Shown piece after piece: positions 9,611-18,429 of a DNA stretch of 56,035 nt. The notes under the pieces are model-generated. The model did no database searches. It was not told the origin of the DNA and saw only the letters and a list, made by a program, of their open reading frames with translations. Both the position numbers and the translations under genes were made by a program. The DNA is taken from positions 1 to 56,035 of the forward strand of contig JAQCFG010000004.1 in assembly GCA_027618255.1 (NCBI GenBank), in the 5' to 3' direction. Source of the DNA: Cyanobacteriota bacterium. Lineage in GTDB: Bacteria; Cyanobacteriota; Vampirovibrionia; LMEP-6097. Within the stretch, counting starts at the first letter, position 1; the number at the start of each line of letters is the position of its first letter.

Positions 9611-10255
9611 ATGCTAAAAACCACTAATTTAAGGCAAGAAATCATTGAAGCAGCTGGTCTTTTGGCAGCTCAAGGAATGCTTCCTGCTACTAGTGGCAAC
9701 TTATCGATGCGCGAAGCTGGCACAAGTGAATTCACCATTACACTATCTGGCAAGTCCAAAGCAAAGCTAACGGAAGCTGATTTTATTGATTTAAACCTTG
9801 ATGAAACTAATGATCAGGTGCTTAAACTCGCTTCTGCTGAAATGGAGCTGCACCGCCAACTCTATAGGTTTGCAAATAAAATCAACGCCGTCTTTCATAC
9901 TCATTCAGTCAATAGTGTCGTGATGTCCAAGCTCTACCCGCAAGAAATTCGCCTGGAGAATTATGAGCTTCTCAAAGCTTTTGCAGGCAATACTACTCAT
10001 CAATGCGTTGAAATTATTCCTGTCTTTGCCAATACTCAAAACATAGAATCACTTGCAAGAGCAGTTGATGCATATATGTCCAATAATCCTCATATTCATG
10101 CCTATATTATTAATGGGCATGGACTCTACACTTGGGGTCAAACTCAAGCTGAAACACTAAGACATATAGAAGCATTGGAAGCTCTGTTTGAAATTGAACT
10201 AAAATATAAACTTATCGAAGGAAATTCTAATGACTCTTGTAAAAATTTATTCTGA
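9611..10255 (+). CDS. mtnB: Methylthioribulose-1-phosphate dehydratase
   Basis: 214 residues, class II aldolase fold. In methionine salvage it dehydrates 5-methylthioribulose-1-phosphate to diketo-5-methylthiopentyl-1-phosphate. Motifs: ATSGNLSMR near 26-34, active-site Glu in SAEMELH (75-81), zinc ligands His96 and His98 in VFHTHSVNS, and His170 in INGHGLYTWG. The ATG at 9611 is preferred over an upstream in-frame start at 9569, because a -10 box lies 10 bases before it and the homologous region begins just after it. It overlaps mtnD by 26 bases, implying translational coupling. Confidence 0.9.
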   Translation: MLKTTNLRQEIIEAAGLLAAQGMLPATSGNLSMREAGTSEFTITLSGKSKAKLTEADFIDLNLDETNDQVLKLASAEMELHRQLYRFANKINAVFHTHSVNSVVMSKLYPQEIRLENYELLKAFAGNTTHQCVEIIPVFANTQNIESLARAVDAYMSNNPHIHAYIINGHGLYTWGQTQAETLRHIEALEALFEIELKYKLIEGNSNDSCKNLF

Positions 10256-10802
10256 TACTAATCCAAACAAAGTTGAAACCATTGACGACTTTAGCTCAAT
10301 CCAAAAAGCTCTAGCCTTTGTCAATATCAAAATTGAGAGATGGCAAATCCGAACCGATTTAGCTCACAACGCTGAGTCAGACGACATACTCGAAGCTTAT
10401 GATCAAGACATTCAAAGGATTATGCGCAACCATGGATTTAGCGCCGTTGATGTGATCAGTATGCATGGCTGTTCTAATTTAAGCAAAGAAGACTTAAACA
10501 AAGCAAGAAATAGATTCCTTGATGAACACAAACACTCAGATGACGAGGTAAGATTCTTTATAGATGGTCAAGGATTGTTTTGCGTGCACGAAGCAGACAA
10601 GGTAATTCAAATACTTTGCAAAGCTGGTGACTTCATTAGTGTCCCAGCCAACACCAAGCACTGGTTTGATATGGGAGCGAATCCTGATTTTAAATGTATT
10701 AGATTTTTTGGAGAAGAGACTGGTTGGGTCGCAAATTATACGGGTGACAATATATCAACGAACTTTCCAAAACTTAATGATATATTGTTACCCGTCGCCT
10801 AG
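10230..10802 (+). CDS. mtnD: Acireductone dioxygenase (ARD)
   Basis: 190 residues, cupin fold. Oxidises acireductone with O2 to the methionine precursor 2-keto-4-methylthiobutyrate plus formate (iron form), or to off-pathway products including CO (nickel form). Metal ligands are visible: His100 and His102 in DEHKHSDDE, Glu106, and His144 in TKHWFD. Shine-Dalgarno AAGGAAA precedes the ATG, inside the mtnB coding sequence. The O2 requirement implies at least occasional aerobic conditions. Confidence 0.95.
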   Translation: MTLVKIYSDTNPNKVETIDDFSSIQKALAFVNIKIERWQIRTDLAHNAESDDILEAYDQDIQRIMRNHGFSAVDVISMHGCSNLSKEDLNKARNRFLDEHKHSDDEVRFFIDGQGLFCVHEADKVIQILCKAGDFISVPANTKHWFDMGANPDFKCIRFFGEETGWVANYTGDNISTNFPKLNDILLPVA

Positions 10803-10820
10803 TGAAGACGGACTAAATAA

Positions 10821-11462
10821 ATGAGCAGTATCAAAGTCATTCTTACCGACATTGAAGGAACAACAAGTTCTATTAGCTTCGTAAAGGATATTTTGTTTCC
10901 CTATGCTTATGAGAAATTAGAAGGTTTTGTTGAAGCGAATAAAGAGGATCCTGAAGTGCAGAGGATTTTAAAAGAAGTTGGCAAAGACCCAATTCAAACT
11001 CTCAAACACTGGATCAAACTAGATTTAAAAAACAAAGCATTAAAAGACCTTCAAGGATTAATCTGGGAGAAGGGATATAAGGATGGGGATTACCAGGGTC
11101 ATATCTATGATGATGCATATAGTTTCTTGGTCAAATGGCACGAGCAAGGTATCAAACTATATATTTATTCATCCGGTTCAGTGTACGCCCAAAAACTTCT
11201 CTTTGGTCATACTAAGCATGGTGATCTCAATAATTTATTCACTGGCAATTTTGACACCAGTGTCGGAAATAAACGTGAGGCAAAATCCTACATTAATATA
11301 TATGAAGCGATTTTCAAAAAAACTCCTCAATTAGAACCAGCGGAAATTCTTTTTCTCTCAGATATTCAAGAAGAACTGGACGCTGCTCAAGATGCAGGTC
11401 TAAAAACCCAACTGATTACTAGAGAAGATGGGATTGATTTCAATATCATCAAACTGACCTAG
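10821..11462 (+). CDS. mtnC: Enolase-phosphatase E1 (2,3-diketomethylthiopentyl-1-P enolase/phosphatase)
   Basis: 213 residues, HAD superfamily. Carries out enolisation and dephosphorylation between the MtnB and MtnD steps. HAD motif I is LTDIEGTTSS (Asp10, Glu12), motif II YIYSSGSVYAQK, and motif IV FLSDIQEELDAA. It follows mtnD after 18 bases, so mtnB-mtnD-mtnC form one operon in which MtnC replaces the MtnW/MtnX route. The upstream enzymes (MtnA, and MtnN/K or MtnP) are not in this window. Confidence 0.95.
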   Translation: MSSIKVILTDIEGTTSSISFVKDILFPYAYEKLEGFVEANKEDPEVQRILKEVGKDPIQTLKHWIKLDLKNKALKDLQGLIWEKGYKDGDYQGHIYDDAYSFLVKWHEQGIKLYIYSSGSVYAQKLLFGHTKHGDLNNLFTGNFDTSVGNKREAKSYINIYEAIFKKTPQLEPAEILFLSDIQEELDAAQDAGLKTQLITREDGIDFNIIKLT

Positions 11463-11644
11463 AACTAGATGAACAAATTCTAATTCATGTTTGTTGGGCT
11501 AAGCACCGATGGTAATAAACTAGTACAGAAATAGGCTCTTATGAATATTTATTGGATAATTTGTTTAGATTAAAGAAATTTAAGCTAAACAGTGTTCGAT
11601 TCTTATCTAAAAGTGGTCTATTTAATCTAGGGAGATTAAGTTAG
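11463..11644. other. 182-base gap between mtnC and the secreted protein gene
   Basis: AT-rich. A weak inverted repeat AACAAA/TTTGTT follows the mtnC stop. GGGAG at 11631-11635, about 9 bases before the downstream ATG at 11645, could be a Shine-Dalgarno. No clear -10/-35 pair and no RNA gene were seen. Confidence 0.4.
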
Positions 11645-14407
11645 ATGTTTAAAAAATTAACAGTTTTAGTAGTTTTGATGAGTTTTATGGGCAATTATTT
11701 GCCAGTGTTAGCAGTCCCTGATGAAGGCGCAACGGTAGGGACAATATTCCTTATCGATGAAGATGGCACAAAGCACTCTATCGGTTCTGTGATAGTAGAA
11801 AATGGCGTTGGTCACGCTCTGGTTCCAGCAGGAACTCCATTAGATGCCCACATTGAAATTTCAACAGTGGACGATGATGGCGAAGCACACATGAAGCCTG
11901 TGCCAAGTGATTATGATCCGGACAAGGATATACTTGATGAGCCAAATATGGCTAATACAGCTGCATCATTGTTATGTGACTATATTCTTGCCAATATGGG
12001 GCAACTTGGTGCCGATAATGAGCAAAAAGATGTCATTTATAACGAGCTTAATGAACATATTACAAAAGTTTTAGAAGAGAATCCAGTAAGTTCTATGGCT
12101 GATGCCTTAGATATTATTGCAGCCAATTTGACATTCAACTCTGGTGTTATTGGTGAAGCAATTGAAAAAGCTGGTTTTGTAGTAGATCCTGAAAAGGCAC
12201 TAATTGCAGCAGTGGCAGCAAAAGATGGCTTAGCTTTAAACGAAGCAGGCAAACTTGATATCGCCGGTTCTATTGAGGCTACTGATAAAAATTTAGCAGA
12301 CTTTGCTGCAGGACCTGAATTTGCAGGTCTTCACTTACCTCCTTTCATGCAAGGTGATAAAGGAATGGAATTCTATCATGCGATGGCTGGTATGGATAAA
12401 GGACATCCTGATCAATATGACTTATCCAATATTGGTCTATATGACGTGTCTTTGACTTCACCAATAAGTCCTCGCGATGGTGTTAAATTCCATGATGGAA
12501 TGGTATTTTTTGATGGAATGGAAGTAGGCGATCCGTCACAACTTCCTGAATTTCCAGGAGCGTTTGGACCAGCATTCATTATGAATTTAGATGAAACAGA
12601 AGTTAATTTCTTGAATGAAAAGATGGGCAATATGCCTCCAGAGCAACTAGAATTATTCGCAATTCCAGAAAATTCTCCGTACATACCAGAAGGACTTGGA
12701 ATGCCAATATTGGATGCTGAGGGATTTGAAGCAATGCAACAAATAGTGGGCGCAACTCCATTTTTCTCTACAGATGGAATAACAAGCTTGGTTCCAAGTA
12801 GTTTTCAGCCGGGAACTGATTTTGAACCGCATGGCATTATTTACCCGAGACCAATGTCTGCAGAAATGGAAGCTATGTTTACAGCACATGCAAATGAATA
12901 TTTTGATGGTCCTCAAGGTAGCAAAGGTCCTCAAGGTGAAGAGTTCACTCATTACGAACTTCCACCAATGCCAGCAGGAGGCTTAGACTTCTCCGGTATG
13001 CGAGGTATGGATTATGTACCATTTGAGGATCTAGGTTACTCAAGACCAAAAGGTATACCAATGTTTGATCCACATGGCATGACTTATGCTGACATGGAGT
13101 CATTTAAAGCAATGGCAGATCTGTTTGATCCAGCTGCAACATTCTTTGCTGATGGATTTGATCCAAATGCAGAAGATCCGTTTGTACCACCGAATATTGC
13201 ACAAGGAATGTTAGGCGAAGAGTTTGCTCACATGAGTCCTGAAGAAGCAAAAGCGCATTGGGACTCAACGGGAGGAAGCTTTGATGGGTTTACTCATGAA
13301 GCACCACCAGTAGATGGTAACTTTGATCCTAGTAGCTTTGATGGAACTCAGCCACCTCCAGATGGTGAATTCCATGATGATTTCGGAGACCAACCGCTGC
13401 AACCAGGTGAGGAGTTTATCGATGACGGTACTCAAGTGCCTGCAGAAGGTGAATTCAAGGACGATGGCGGCACTGCACCATTAGCAGAAGGTGAATTCAA
13501 GGACGATGGTGGCACTGCACCAGCTCAAGATCCGGCAGCAGGTGGAACAGCTCCAGCACAAGATCCGGCACCAGCACCGGCTCCTGCGCCAGCACAAGAT
13601 CCGGCACCAGCACCGGCTCCTGCGCCAGCACAAGATCCGGCACCAGCACCGGCTCCAGCGCCAGCACAAGATCCTGCACCAGCACCGGCTCCTGCGCCAG
13701 CACAAGATCCGGCACCAGCACCGGCTCCAGCGCCAGCACAAGATCCTGCACCAGCACCGGCTCCTGCGCCAGCTGAAGATCCAGATAAATCTCAAAGAGT
13801 TAAAGCTAACAGTAATAAAACAGTATTACTCTCAGCTGCAACTAGTTTAAATGCTGATGCTGGTGTGAAAACCGTACTTACTATTAGCACGAGCAAAAAA
13901 GCAAGTAAAGTAACAGCAAGTAAAGGTGTCTACTCAATTGGAAAAGCGAGAACTGCCAAAACTAAAACAATAGTTCCGATTATTGTTGATCCAGCAGTTG
14001 CAACTGATTCAGTTGATATCAACGTAGCTTTTACTGATGGAAATGCTGATATAGAAACTGTTAGTGTTGATAAAGAAGATTCAACAGAATTGGTAACGCA
14101 ACTTGATGGTAACAAAATTGAGATTACGACTGCCAATGCTGGACTTGAAGACTTTGACTTCACTTCAGTTACTGGATATCTTCTTGCACCAGGAACAAGT
14201 ACCTTAAAAATCCAAAAAGCGATTAAAGTGAAAGGTAAACTTGTTGAAGGTGAATCAGGACAGATTGTTCAATTCGATATATCGAAGAAGCTAAGTAGCT
14301 TAGAAGATGGTGTTTACACTATTGTCTTTGAAGATGGTGGCAAGACTTACTATGGTCGTGTAACAATCGGTAGCTTGTCAGCTAGAACAATCAAAGTTAA
14401 TTTGTAA
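11645..14407 (+). CDS. Large secreted protein with Pro-Ala repeat and C-terminal beta domain
   Basis: 920 residues, unrecognised. A signal peptide covers about residues 1-23 (MFKKL, hydrophobic core, VLAVP). Residues 25-110 are acidic. About 110-220 is Ala-rich and helical. About 220-600 is Asp/Gly/Pro-rich with recurring FDP, FxDG and MGM patterns. Then come GEF(K/H/I)DD repeats and six perfect 12-residue units QDPAPAPAPAPA (about 639-710). A Thr/Val/Lys-rich C-terminal domain (about 715-920) looks like a beta-sandwich. The Pro-Ala stretch resembles wall- or periplasm-spanning linkers. No LPXTG motif or other sorting signal is obvious. Shine-Dalgarno GGGAG is upstream and a strong terminator downstream, so it is probably a single-gene unit. 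Confidence 0.85.
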   Translation: MFKKLTVLVVLMSFMGNYLPVLAVPDEGATVGTIFLIDEDGTKHSIGSVIVENGVGHALVPAGTPLDAHIEISTVDDDGEAHMKPVPSDYDPDKDILDEPNMANTAASLLCDYILANMGQLGADNEQKDVIYNELNEHITKVLEENPVSSMADALDIIAANLTFNSGVIGEAIEKAGFVVDPEKALIAAVAAKDGLALNEAGKLDIAGSIEATDKNLADFAAGPEFAGLHLPPFMQGDKGMEFYHAMAGMDKGHPDQYDLSNIGLYDVSLTSPISPRDGVKFHDGMVFFDGMEVGDPSQLPEFPGAFGPAFIMNLDETEVNFLNEKMGNMPPEQLELFAIPENSPYIPEGLGMPILDAEGFEAMQQIVGATPFFSTDGITSLVPSSFQPGTDFEPHGIIYPRPMSAEMEAMFTAHANEYFDGPQGSKGPQGEEFTHYELPPMPAGGLDFSGMRGMDYVPFEDLGYSRPKGIPMFDPHGMTYADMESFKAMADLFDPAATFFADGFDPNAEDPFVPPNIAQGMLGEEFAHMSPEEAKAHWDSTGGSFDGFTHEAPPVDGNFDPSSFDGTQPPPDGEFHDDFGDQPLQPGEEFIDDGTQVPAEGEFKDDGGTAPLAEGEFKDDGGTAPAQDPAAGGTAPAQDPAPAPAPAPAQDPAPAPAPAPAQDPAPAPAPAPAQDPAPAPAPAPAQDPAPAPAPAPAQDPAPAPAPAPAEDPDKSQRVKANSNKTVLLSAATSLNADAGVKTVLTISTSKKASKVTASKGVYSIGKARTAKTKTIVPIIVDPAVATDSVDINVAFTDGNADIETVSVDKEDSTELVTQLDGNKIEITTANAGLEDFDFTSVTGYLLAPGTSTLKIQKAIKVKGKLVEGESGQIVQFDISKKLSSLEDGVYTIVFEDGGKTYYGRVTIGSLSARTIKVNL
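13559..13774 (+). repeat. Six tandem 36-bp units (QDPAPAPAPAPA)
   Basis: Six in-frame 36-base units without gaps. Units 1 and 2 are identical. Units 3-4 and 5-6 form two essentially identical 72-base doublets distinguished by CCAGCG/CCTGCG and CCGGCA/CCTGCA variants, so the array grew by duplication of a two-unit block. GC content is far above the surroundings. Confidence 0.95.
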
Positions 14408-14440
14408 ATCAAACCAAATTTGACTGTAATAAAACAGAGG

Positions 14441-14490
14441 CTCCTCTTGGTATTTACTAAGAGGAGTTTCTTTTCTTCCTTTTTTCTTTA
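14441..14490 (+). terminator. Rho-independent terminator of the secreted protein gene
   Basis: Perfect 8-bp stem CTCCTCTT / AAGAGGAG with a 10-base loop (14441-14466), extendable by G-T pairs, followed by a T-rich tract (14467-14490). Confidence 0.85.
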
Positions 14491-14521
14491 GATTCAAGCG
14501 TCATGGAAATCTGTAATCTGC

Positions 14522-14527
14522 TATAAT
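14522..14527 (+). promoter_or_regulatory. Extended -10 promoter of the RRM protein gene
   Basis: TGCTATAAT, an extended -10 (TGN plus TATAAT). It predicts a leader of about 75 bases ending in Shine-Dalgarno AAGGA. This is one of the few long leaders here, in keeping with the leader-based temperature control known for cyanobacterial rbp genes; that control is inferred only. Confidence 0.6.
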
Positions 14528-14608
14528 ACATAACAGCTAATTTAGGTTCCGAAGTAATTTTTTATTTTCAGTCCTACAAGAAGTGAAGAAAATAAGGAAA
14601 GAAAAAAA

Positions 14609-14923
14609 ATGAACAACAAACTATTTATGGGTAATCTTGACTACTCAGTAACAAGTGAAGAGCTTAAGGCTTTTTTATCTGAGAAGTGGGAAGTAACCGA
14701 ATGTAGAGTTATCGAAGGTAAGGGATTTGGTTTCGTTACTTTTGCAAGTGCTGATGCAGCAACTCAAGCAAAAGACGAACTCAATGACGCTGAATTCAAA
14801 GGACGTAAACTTAAAGCAGATTTTGCTAAAGAAAGAGAACGTACTGGCGGCGGCGACAGAGACAGAGGTGGCGATAGAGGCGGCGACAGAAGAGGCGGCG
14901 GCGGCTACAAACCAAGATACTAA
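14609..14923 (+). CDS. Single-RRM glycine-rich RNA-binding protein
   Basis: 104 residues. One RRM domain (residues 3-77) with RNP2 LFMGNL and RNP1 KGFGFVTF, then a Gly/Arg-rich RGG-type tail ending in KPRY. This architecture is typical of cyanobacterial Rbp proteins and is also found in other phyla; members bind RNA and are often cold-induced. A long 5' leader and a good Shine-Dalgarno are present. The stop overlaps the convergent metallo-beta-lactamase gene by 4 bases. Confidence 0.93.
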   Translation: MNNKLFMGNLDYSVTSEELKAFLSEKWEVTECRVIEGKGFGFVTFASADAATQAKDELNDAEFKGRKLKADFAKERERTGGGDRDRGGDRGGDRRGGGGYKPRY

Positions 14924-16275
14924 ATAGAGTAACTATCTAAATAATCAGGGATACAAACATCCCAAGAGAACCGCTCTCGGATTTTATTTCCAAGAGCGGT
15001 TCTTGCTTCATCCTCACCATGCGTAATAAAGACCTTATTGGGTTTATTACGCATGGTCGCTAACCACTGTAGAATCTCACTATAATCGGCATGAGCTGAT
15101 GCCGTATCTAGATTTGCGATGCGAGCTTTAACATCATAGTCCTCACCATGAATCCTCACAGTTTTGGCTCCCTCAACAAGCTTGCGCCCCCTAGTGCCAG
15201 CAGCCTGATAACCAGCAAACAAGACTGTGTTTTTATGATCGCGCAAAAACGCTTTCATATGATGCAAGACTCTACCGCCTGATGCCATGCCACTAGCCGA
15301 AACAATCACAGAAGGATAAGGCTCATGATCTATAGCCTTGGATTCTTCCACGCTTTGGACATACTTTGCACTATCAGTAATGTCCTTACAATCATCAGCA
15401 CTAAGTTTGTGTAATTTATGATGCTTGCAAAGAACCTCTGTTGCACGTATAGACATCGGACTATCCAAATAAACCGGAATATCAGCAATGATTTTTTTTG
15501 TTTTGAGTTGATGTAAATGATACAAAATACTTTGAGCTCTGCCAACAGCAAAAGCCGGAATAATTATAGAACCTCCCTTGGCTGTAGTTTTGTTTATGAT
15601 CTCGCCGATTCGCTCTTGGATATCAACATCACCATGCAGACGATCACCATAAGTAGATTCCACAACTAAGCAATCAGCCTCTTGCAATGGAGCAGGATCA
15701 CGCATAATCGGATCACCATACCTACCAAGATCACCAGAGAAAATTATCGAACTAGTTTCATCATTAATTCTCAAATAGGAGGCACCAAGTATATGACCAA
15801 CTGGCTCGAAGTTAAAATAGATCTTCTCGTCAATATGATAAGTCTTAGAAAACTCCTTTTTCTTAAACTATTCCAATGCTTTGTATGCATCTTCCTCAGT
15901 GTAAAGTGGCAAAGCTGGCTTGTGCTTAGTATAGCCATAGCGATTAGCACGCTTGGCATCCTCCTCGTGAATATGCCCACTATCAGGTAACAGGATTGAA
16001 CACAAGTCTGCGGTAGCTTCAGTGCAGTAAATAGGCCCCTTAAAACCACTTCTCACAAACAACGGCAAATATCCAGAATGATCTATATGAGCATGAGTTA
16101 AAAGCACTGCATCAATCGTTCTTGGATCAATCGGTAAAGAAGACCAGTTGCGCAAACGCAATTCTTTAAGCCCTTGAAACAAACCACAATCAACTAAGAT
16201 ACGCTTGCCTCTCGTTTCAATTAAGTATTTAGAACCGGTGACTGTACCAGTTGCACCCAAAAAAGTAATTTGCAT
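14920..16275 (-). pseudogene. MBL-fold/beta-CASP RNA-processing exonuclease, interrupted by TAG
   Basis: Two same-frame pieces together make a full-length protein of about 451 codons. The N-terminal piece (16275-15868) holds the metal site HAHIDH (His61 to His66). The C-terminal piece (to 14920) holds the beta-CASP motifs IPAFAVGRAQ, SASGMASGGR and SAHADY. A single in-frame TAG (15870-15868) separates them, and the 31 codons after it are open and conserved-looking (FEPVGHILGAS). Relatives usually have a polar residue such as Gln there, so CAG to TAG is plausible. Other genes here end in TAG, so TAG is not reassigned. Possible explanations are a nonsense mutation, readthrough or a consensus error. 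It starts directly after the nitroreductase stop (TAAATG). Confidence 0.8.
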
Positions 16276-16878
16276 TTAGAACTGCTCCTTTACACTAAGT
16301 TCTTTAAGTGCTAGTTGTCCGCCACGTGGATGTGCTGCTTTGATTGATTTGCCAACAGGAAGCAGCATGCCAATAATATGATCCTCTGGTAAATTAATAA
16401 TCTCTGCAACAGCGGCTGGATCAAAACCAATCATTGGGCAGCTATCATAGCCCATGTCTTTTGCTCTTAGCATAATAGTTTGAGCTACTATTCCAGTAGA
16501 TCTCATGGCTTCATCTCTTTGCAATTGCTCGTTACCTTGATAGAACTTGGTAATCATCGGCACCAAAAACTCTTGAGTTTCCTTGGGCGCATTTTGCCAA
16601 TAACGCGCAGGCTCTTTATCCCAAGCCTTCAGGTCAGCACAAACAACAATCACAATAGAAGCATCAGAGACTTGGGCTTGATTCCAAGCAGCCTCTTTGA
16701 GTTTGTCTTTTTGTGCTTGATCCGTGACAACAACAAAACGCCAATTTTGGATATTAAAAGAACTCGGTGACAAAATCGCGGCAGACAACAATTGCTCAAT
16801 TTCTTGCTCTGTCATCTTATGACCAGGGTCATAGGTCTTGACCGCTCTTCTTTGTTCTATGGCTTCAATTGTTTGCAT
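16276..16878 (-). CDS. Nitroreductase family oxidoreductase
   Basis: 200 residues, FMN-dependent NAD(P)H oxidoreductase fold. The N-terminal IEQRRAVKTYDP contains the FMN-phosphate-binding Arg pair, followed by AAILSPSSFNIQNWRFVV and C-terminal MGYDSCPMIGFDP and LPVGKS segments. Close family members reduce nitroaromatics or quinones; the physiological substrate is unknown. It is the first gene of a two-gene unit with the MBL protein. TAAACT 6 bases before the ATG may be a -10 box. Confidence 0.92.
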   Translation of the reverse strand: MQTIEAIEQRRAVKTYDPGHKMTEQEIEQLLSAAILSPSSFNIQNWRFVVVTDQAQKDKLKEAAWNQAQVSDASIVIVVCADLKAWDKEPARYWQNAPKETQEFLVPMITKFYQGNEQLQRDEAMRSTGIVAQTIMLRAKDMGYDSCPMIGFDPAAVAEIINLPEDHIIGMLLPVGKSIKAAHPRGGQLALKELSVKEQF

Positions 16879-16936
16879 AGTAATAGTTTAAAGCATTTTG
16901 ATTACTCTTGAGGATTTTGGCAGCAATCTTGCGAGA

Positions 16937-17656
16937 TTAGCGTTCTTCTATCGGTGAATCTCCGTTAGATTTAGCGTTTTTGGTTGCGGCCTCATCACAC
17001 GAAACCTTAGGTTTCGAAAGAGGTCTAGTAAAAAACTTCGGCAAAAAACTCGCCAAAATCAATAATGCCACTGCCACAGATAATTTACCAATGAGATACT
17101 GAGAACCTTCTGAAGCTTCTTGCCCGACATAACCAAGATAGACATAAACAAAAGTCAACGGAGTCATAAATATAAAACTAGTAACAGCAAATGTCATTGC
17201 TGACATATTGGTTAAACCAAAAGCAAAATTGAGAATGGTAAATGGAAAGACAGGTAGCAAGCGAGCAAAAGCTAGAAAGCGCCAACCCTGCTCTTCTACC
17301 TTCGTCTTAATACTAGTGAGCATCGTTATATTTTGCTTCTCAACCCAATCACGGGCAACATAGCGAGCTACCAGAAAAGCCAAAGTCGAACCAATTGTAG
17401 CTCCTATCATAGTATAGACAGTGCCCCAGAGAGGTCCAAAAAGAAAACCAGACAAGATCGTCAAAATAGTGCCAGGGAAAAACACAACCGGTGCAATAGA
17501 ATAAATTAGAATATAAACAAATGGTGCCCACAACCCAAGACCCAGAAGCAAAGCATCCAAGTTTTCTCTAGCAAGAGACTCTCTATTGACAAAACCCAAA
17601 ATTGCAAAAACAAGGATAAACGAAACGAGAACTATTTTTTTCAAATCAAATTTCAT
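16937..17656 (-). CDS. TVP38/TMEM64 (DedA-like) membrane protein with repeat-derived tail
   Basis: 239 residues with about six hydrophobic helices. The VTT-domain core GTILTILSGFLFGPLWG and the following GATIGSTLAFLVARY are clear. Proteins of this family are scramblase- or transport-like inner-membrane proteins. After the last helix (ending LPKFF) the protein gains about 30 hydrophilic residues; the first part, RPLSKPKVSCDE, is encoded by the dispersed hairpin repeat at 16990-17027 read in frame. Family members normally end near the last helix, so the tail is probably an insertion product. Confidence 0.9.
   Translation of the reverse strand: MKFDLKKIVLVSFILVFAILGFVNRESLARENLDALLLGLGLWAPFVYILIYSIAPVVFFPGTILTILSGFLFGPLWGTVYTMIGATIGSTLAFLVARYVARDWVEKQNITMLTSIKTKVEEQGWRFLAFARLLPVFPFTILNFAFGLTNMSAMTFAVTSFIFMTPLTFVYVYLGYVGQEASEGSQYLIGKLSVAVALLILASFLPKFFTRPLSKPKVSCDEAATKNAKSNGDSPIEER
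16990..17027 (-). repeat. Short dispersed hairpin repeat, copy 2 (in the TVP38 reading frame)
   Basis: 38 bases matching 6759-6796 with three mismatches, on the coding strand of the TVP38 gene. The hairpin CGAAACC-GGTTTCG (17000-17016) is retained with a different 3-base loop. It is translated as part of the C-terminal tail. Confidence 0.75.
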
Positions 17657-17716
17657 TGTTTTGTTTGTACCCTCTTGTTGTCGACCTAGAACGACTTGGG
17701 AGCCCTCTTTATTAAT

Positions 17717-18250
17717 TTATACAACTGAACCCTTGAGGAACTTCAAAGAACCGCTTAAAGACAAAACTAGAGCGAGTAAAAGTAGAGCATTAACAATATA
17801 ACCGAGTATCGTCATTGAAACTCCAATAGCGGTAATATGAATCAACATCGCCAAACTCAGAATCACAAAACTAAGCACCGTCTTGAGCTTGCCCATCATA
17901 TTGGCTTTGTCATATACCTCATGTTTTTTTAAATCCTTGAGTCGAATTACTGTAACAGCAATATCTCTACTAGCAAGAATCCCCACCAAAAGTGGATTCA
18001 ATAATCCAGAACAAGAAAAAAATATCAAACAAGGAATGATCACTAATTTATCAGCAATTGGATCAAGAATTCCACCCATTTGTGATTCCTGTTCATATTT
18101 TCTAGCTATATAACCATCAAAATAATCCGTTAATGCAGCAAGAATAAAAAGTATCAATGCATATAGATATTGAGAACTTACCAATAGCAATAAAATAATC
18201 GGCGCAAGGATGATTCTAGAGATTGTTAAGTTATTTGCAAGCGACTTCAT
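17717..18250 (-). CDS. pgsA: CDP-diacylglycerol--glycerol-3-phosphate 3-phosphatidyltransferase family
   Basis: About 177 residues; a GTG two codons upstream (18256) is an alternative start. Four to five hydrophobic helices and the CDP-alcohol phosphatidyltransferase signature: DYFDGYIARKY, then eight residues, GGILDPIADK, with the four catalytic Asp residues in place. The start MKSLANNLTISRIILAP is typical for PgsA. It makes phosphatidylglycerol phosphate in the inner membrane. TATAAT lies on the minus strand within the 30 bases before the start. Confidence 0.9.
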   Translation of the reverse strand: MKSLANNLTISRIILAPIILLLLVSSQYLYALILFILAALTDYFDGYIARKYEQESQMGGILDPIADKLVIIPCLIFFSCSGLLNPLLVGILASRDIAVTVIRLKDLKKHEVYDKANMMGKLKTVLSFVILSLAMLIHITAIGVSMTILGYIVNALLLLALVLSLSGSLKFLKGSVV

Positions 18251-18429
18251 TAGCACAGTGTTATTTAATTATAGTCTCATCTAAACGAAAATTGTCCGAT
18301 CCTGTAATAATTGGAATAATATAACTATAGCGTGATAAATATCCTGCCAGAGATGCCGATTATCTCTACTTATTACTGTAATTAGCCTCATCTAATGAGA
18401 GTTGATAAGTATTATTGCGTCCAAAATCT

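Noticed and set aside
13559-13774. CRISPR-like array
   Set aside because: The 36-base units are contiguous, in frame and without spacers; no cas gene is present anywhere in the window.
13481-13850. Three long overlapping frames in the Pro-Ala repeat
   Set aside because: They are low-complexity by-products of the 36-base tandem repeat in other frames; the 920-residue frame has a signal peptide and continuous codon use.
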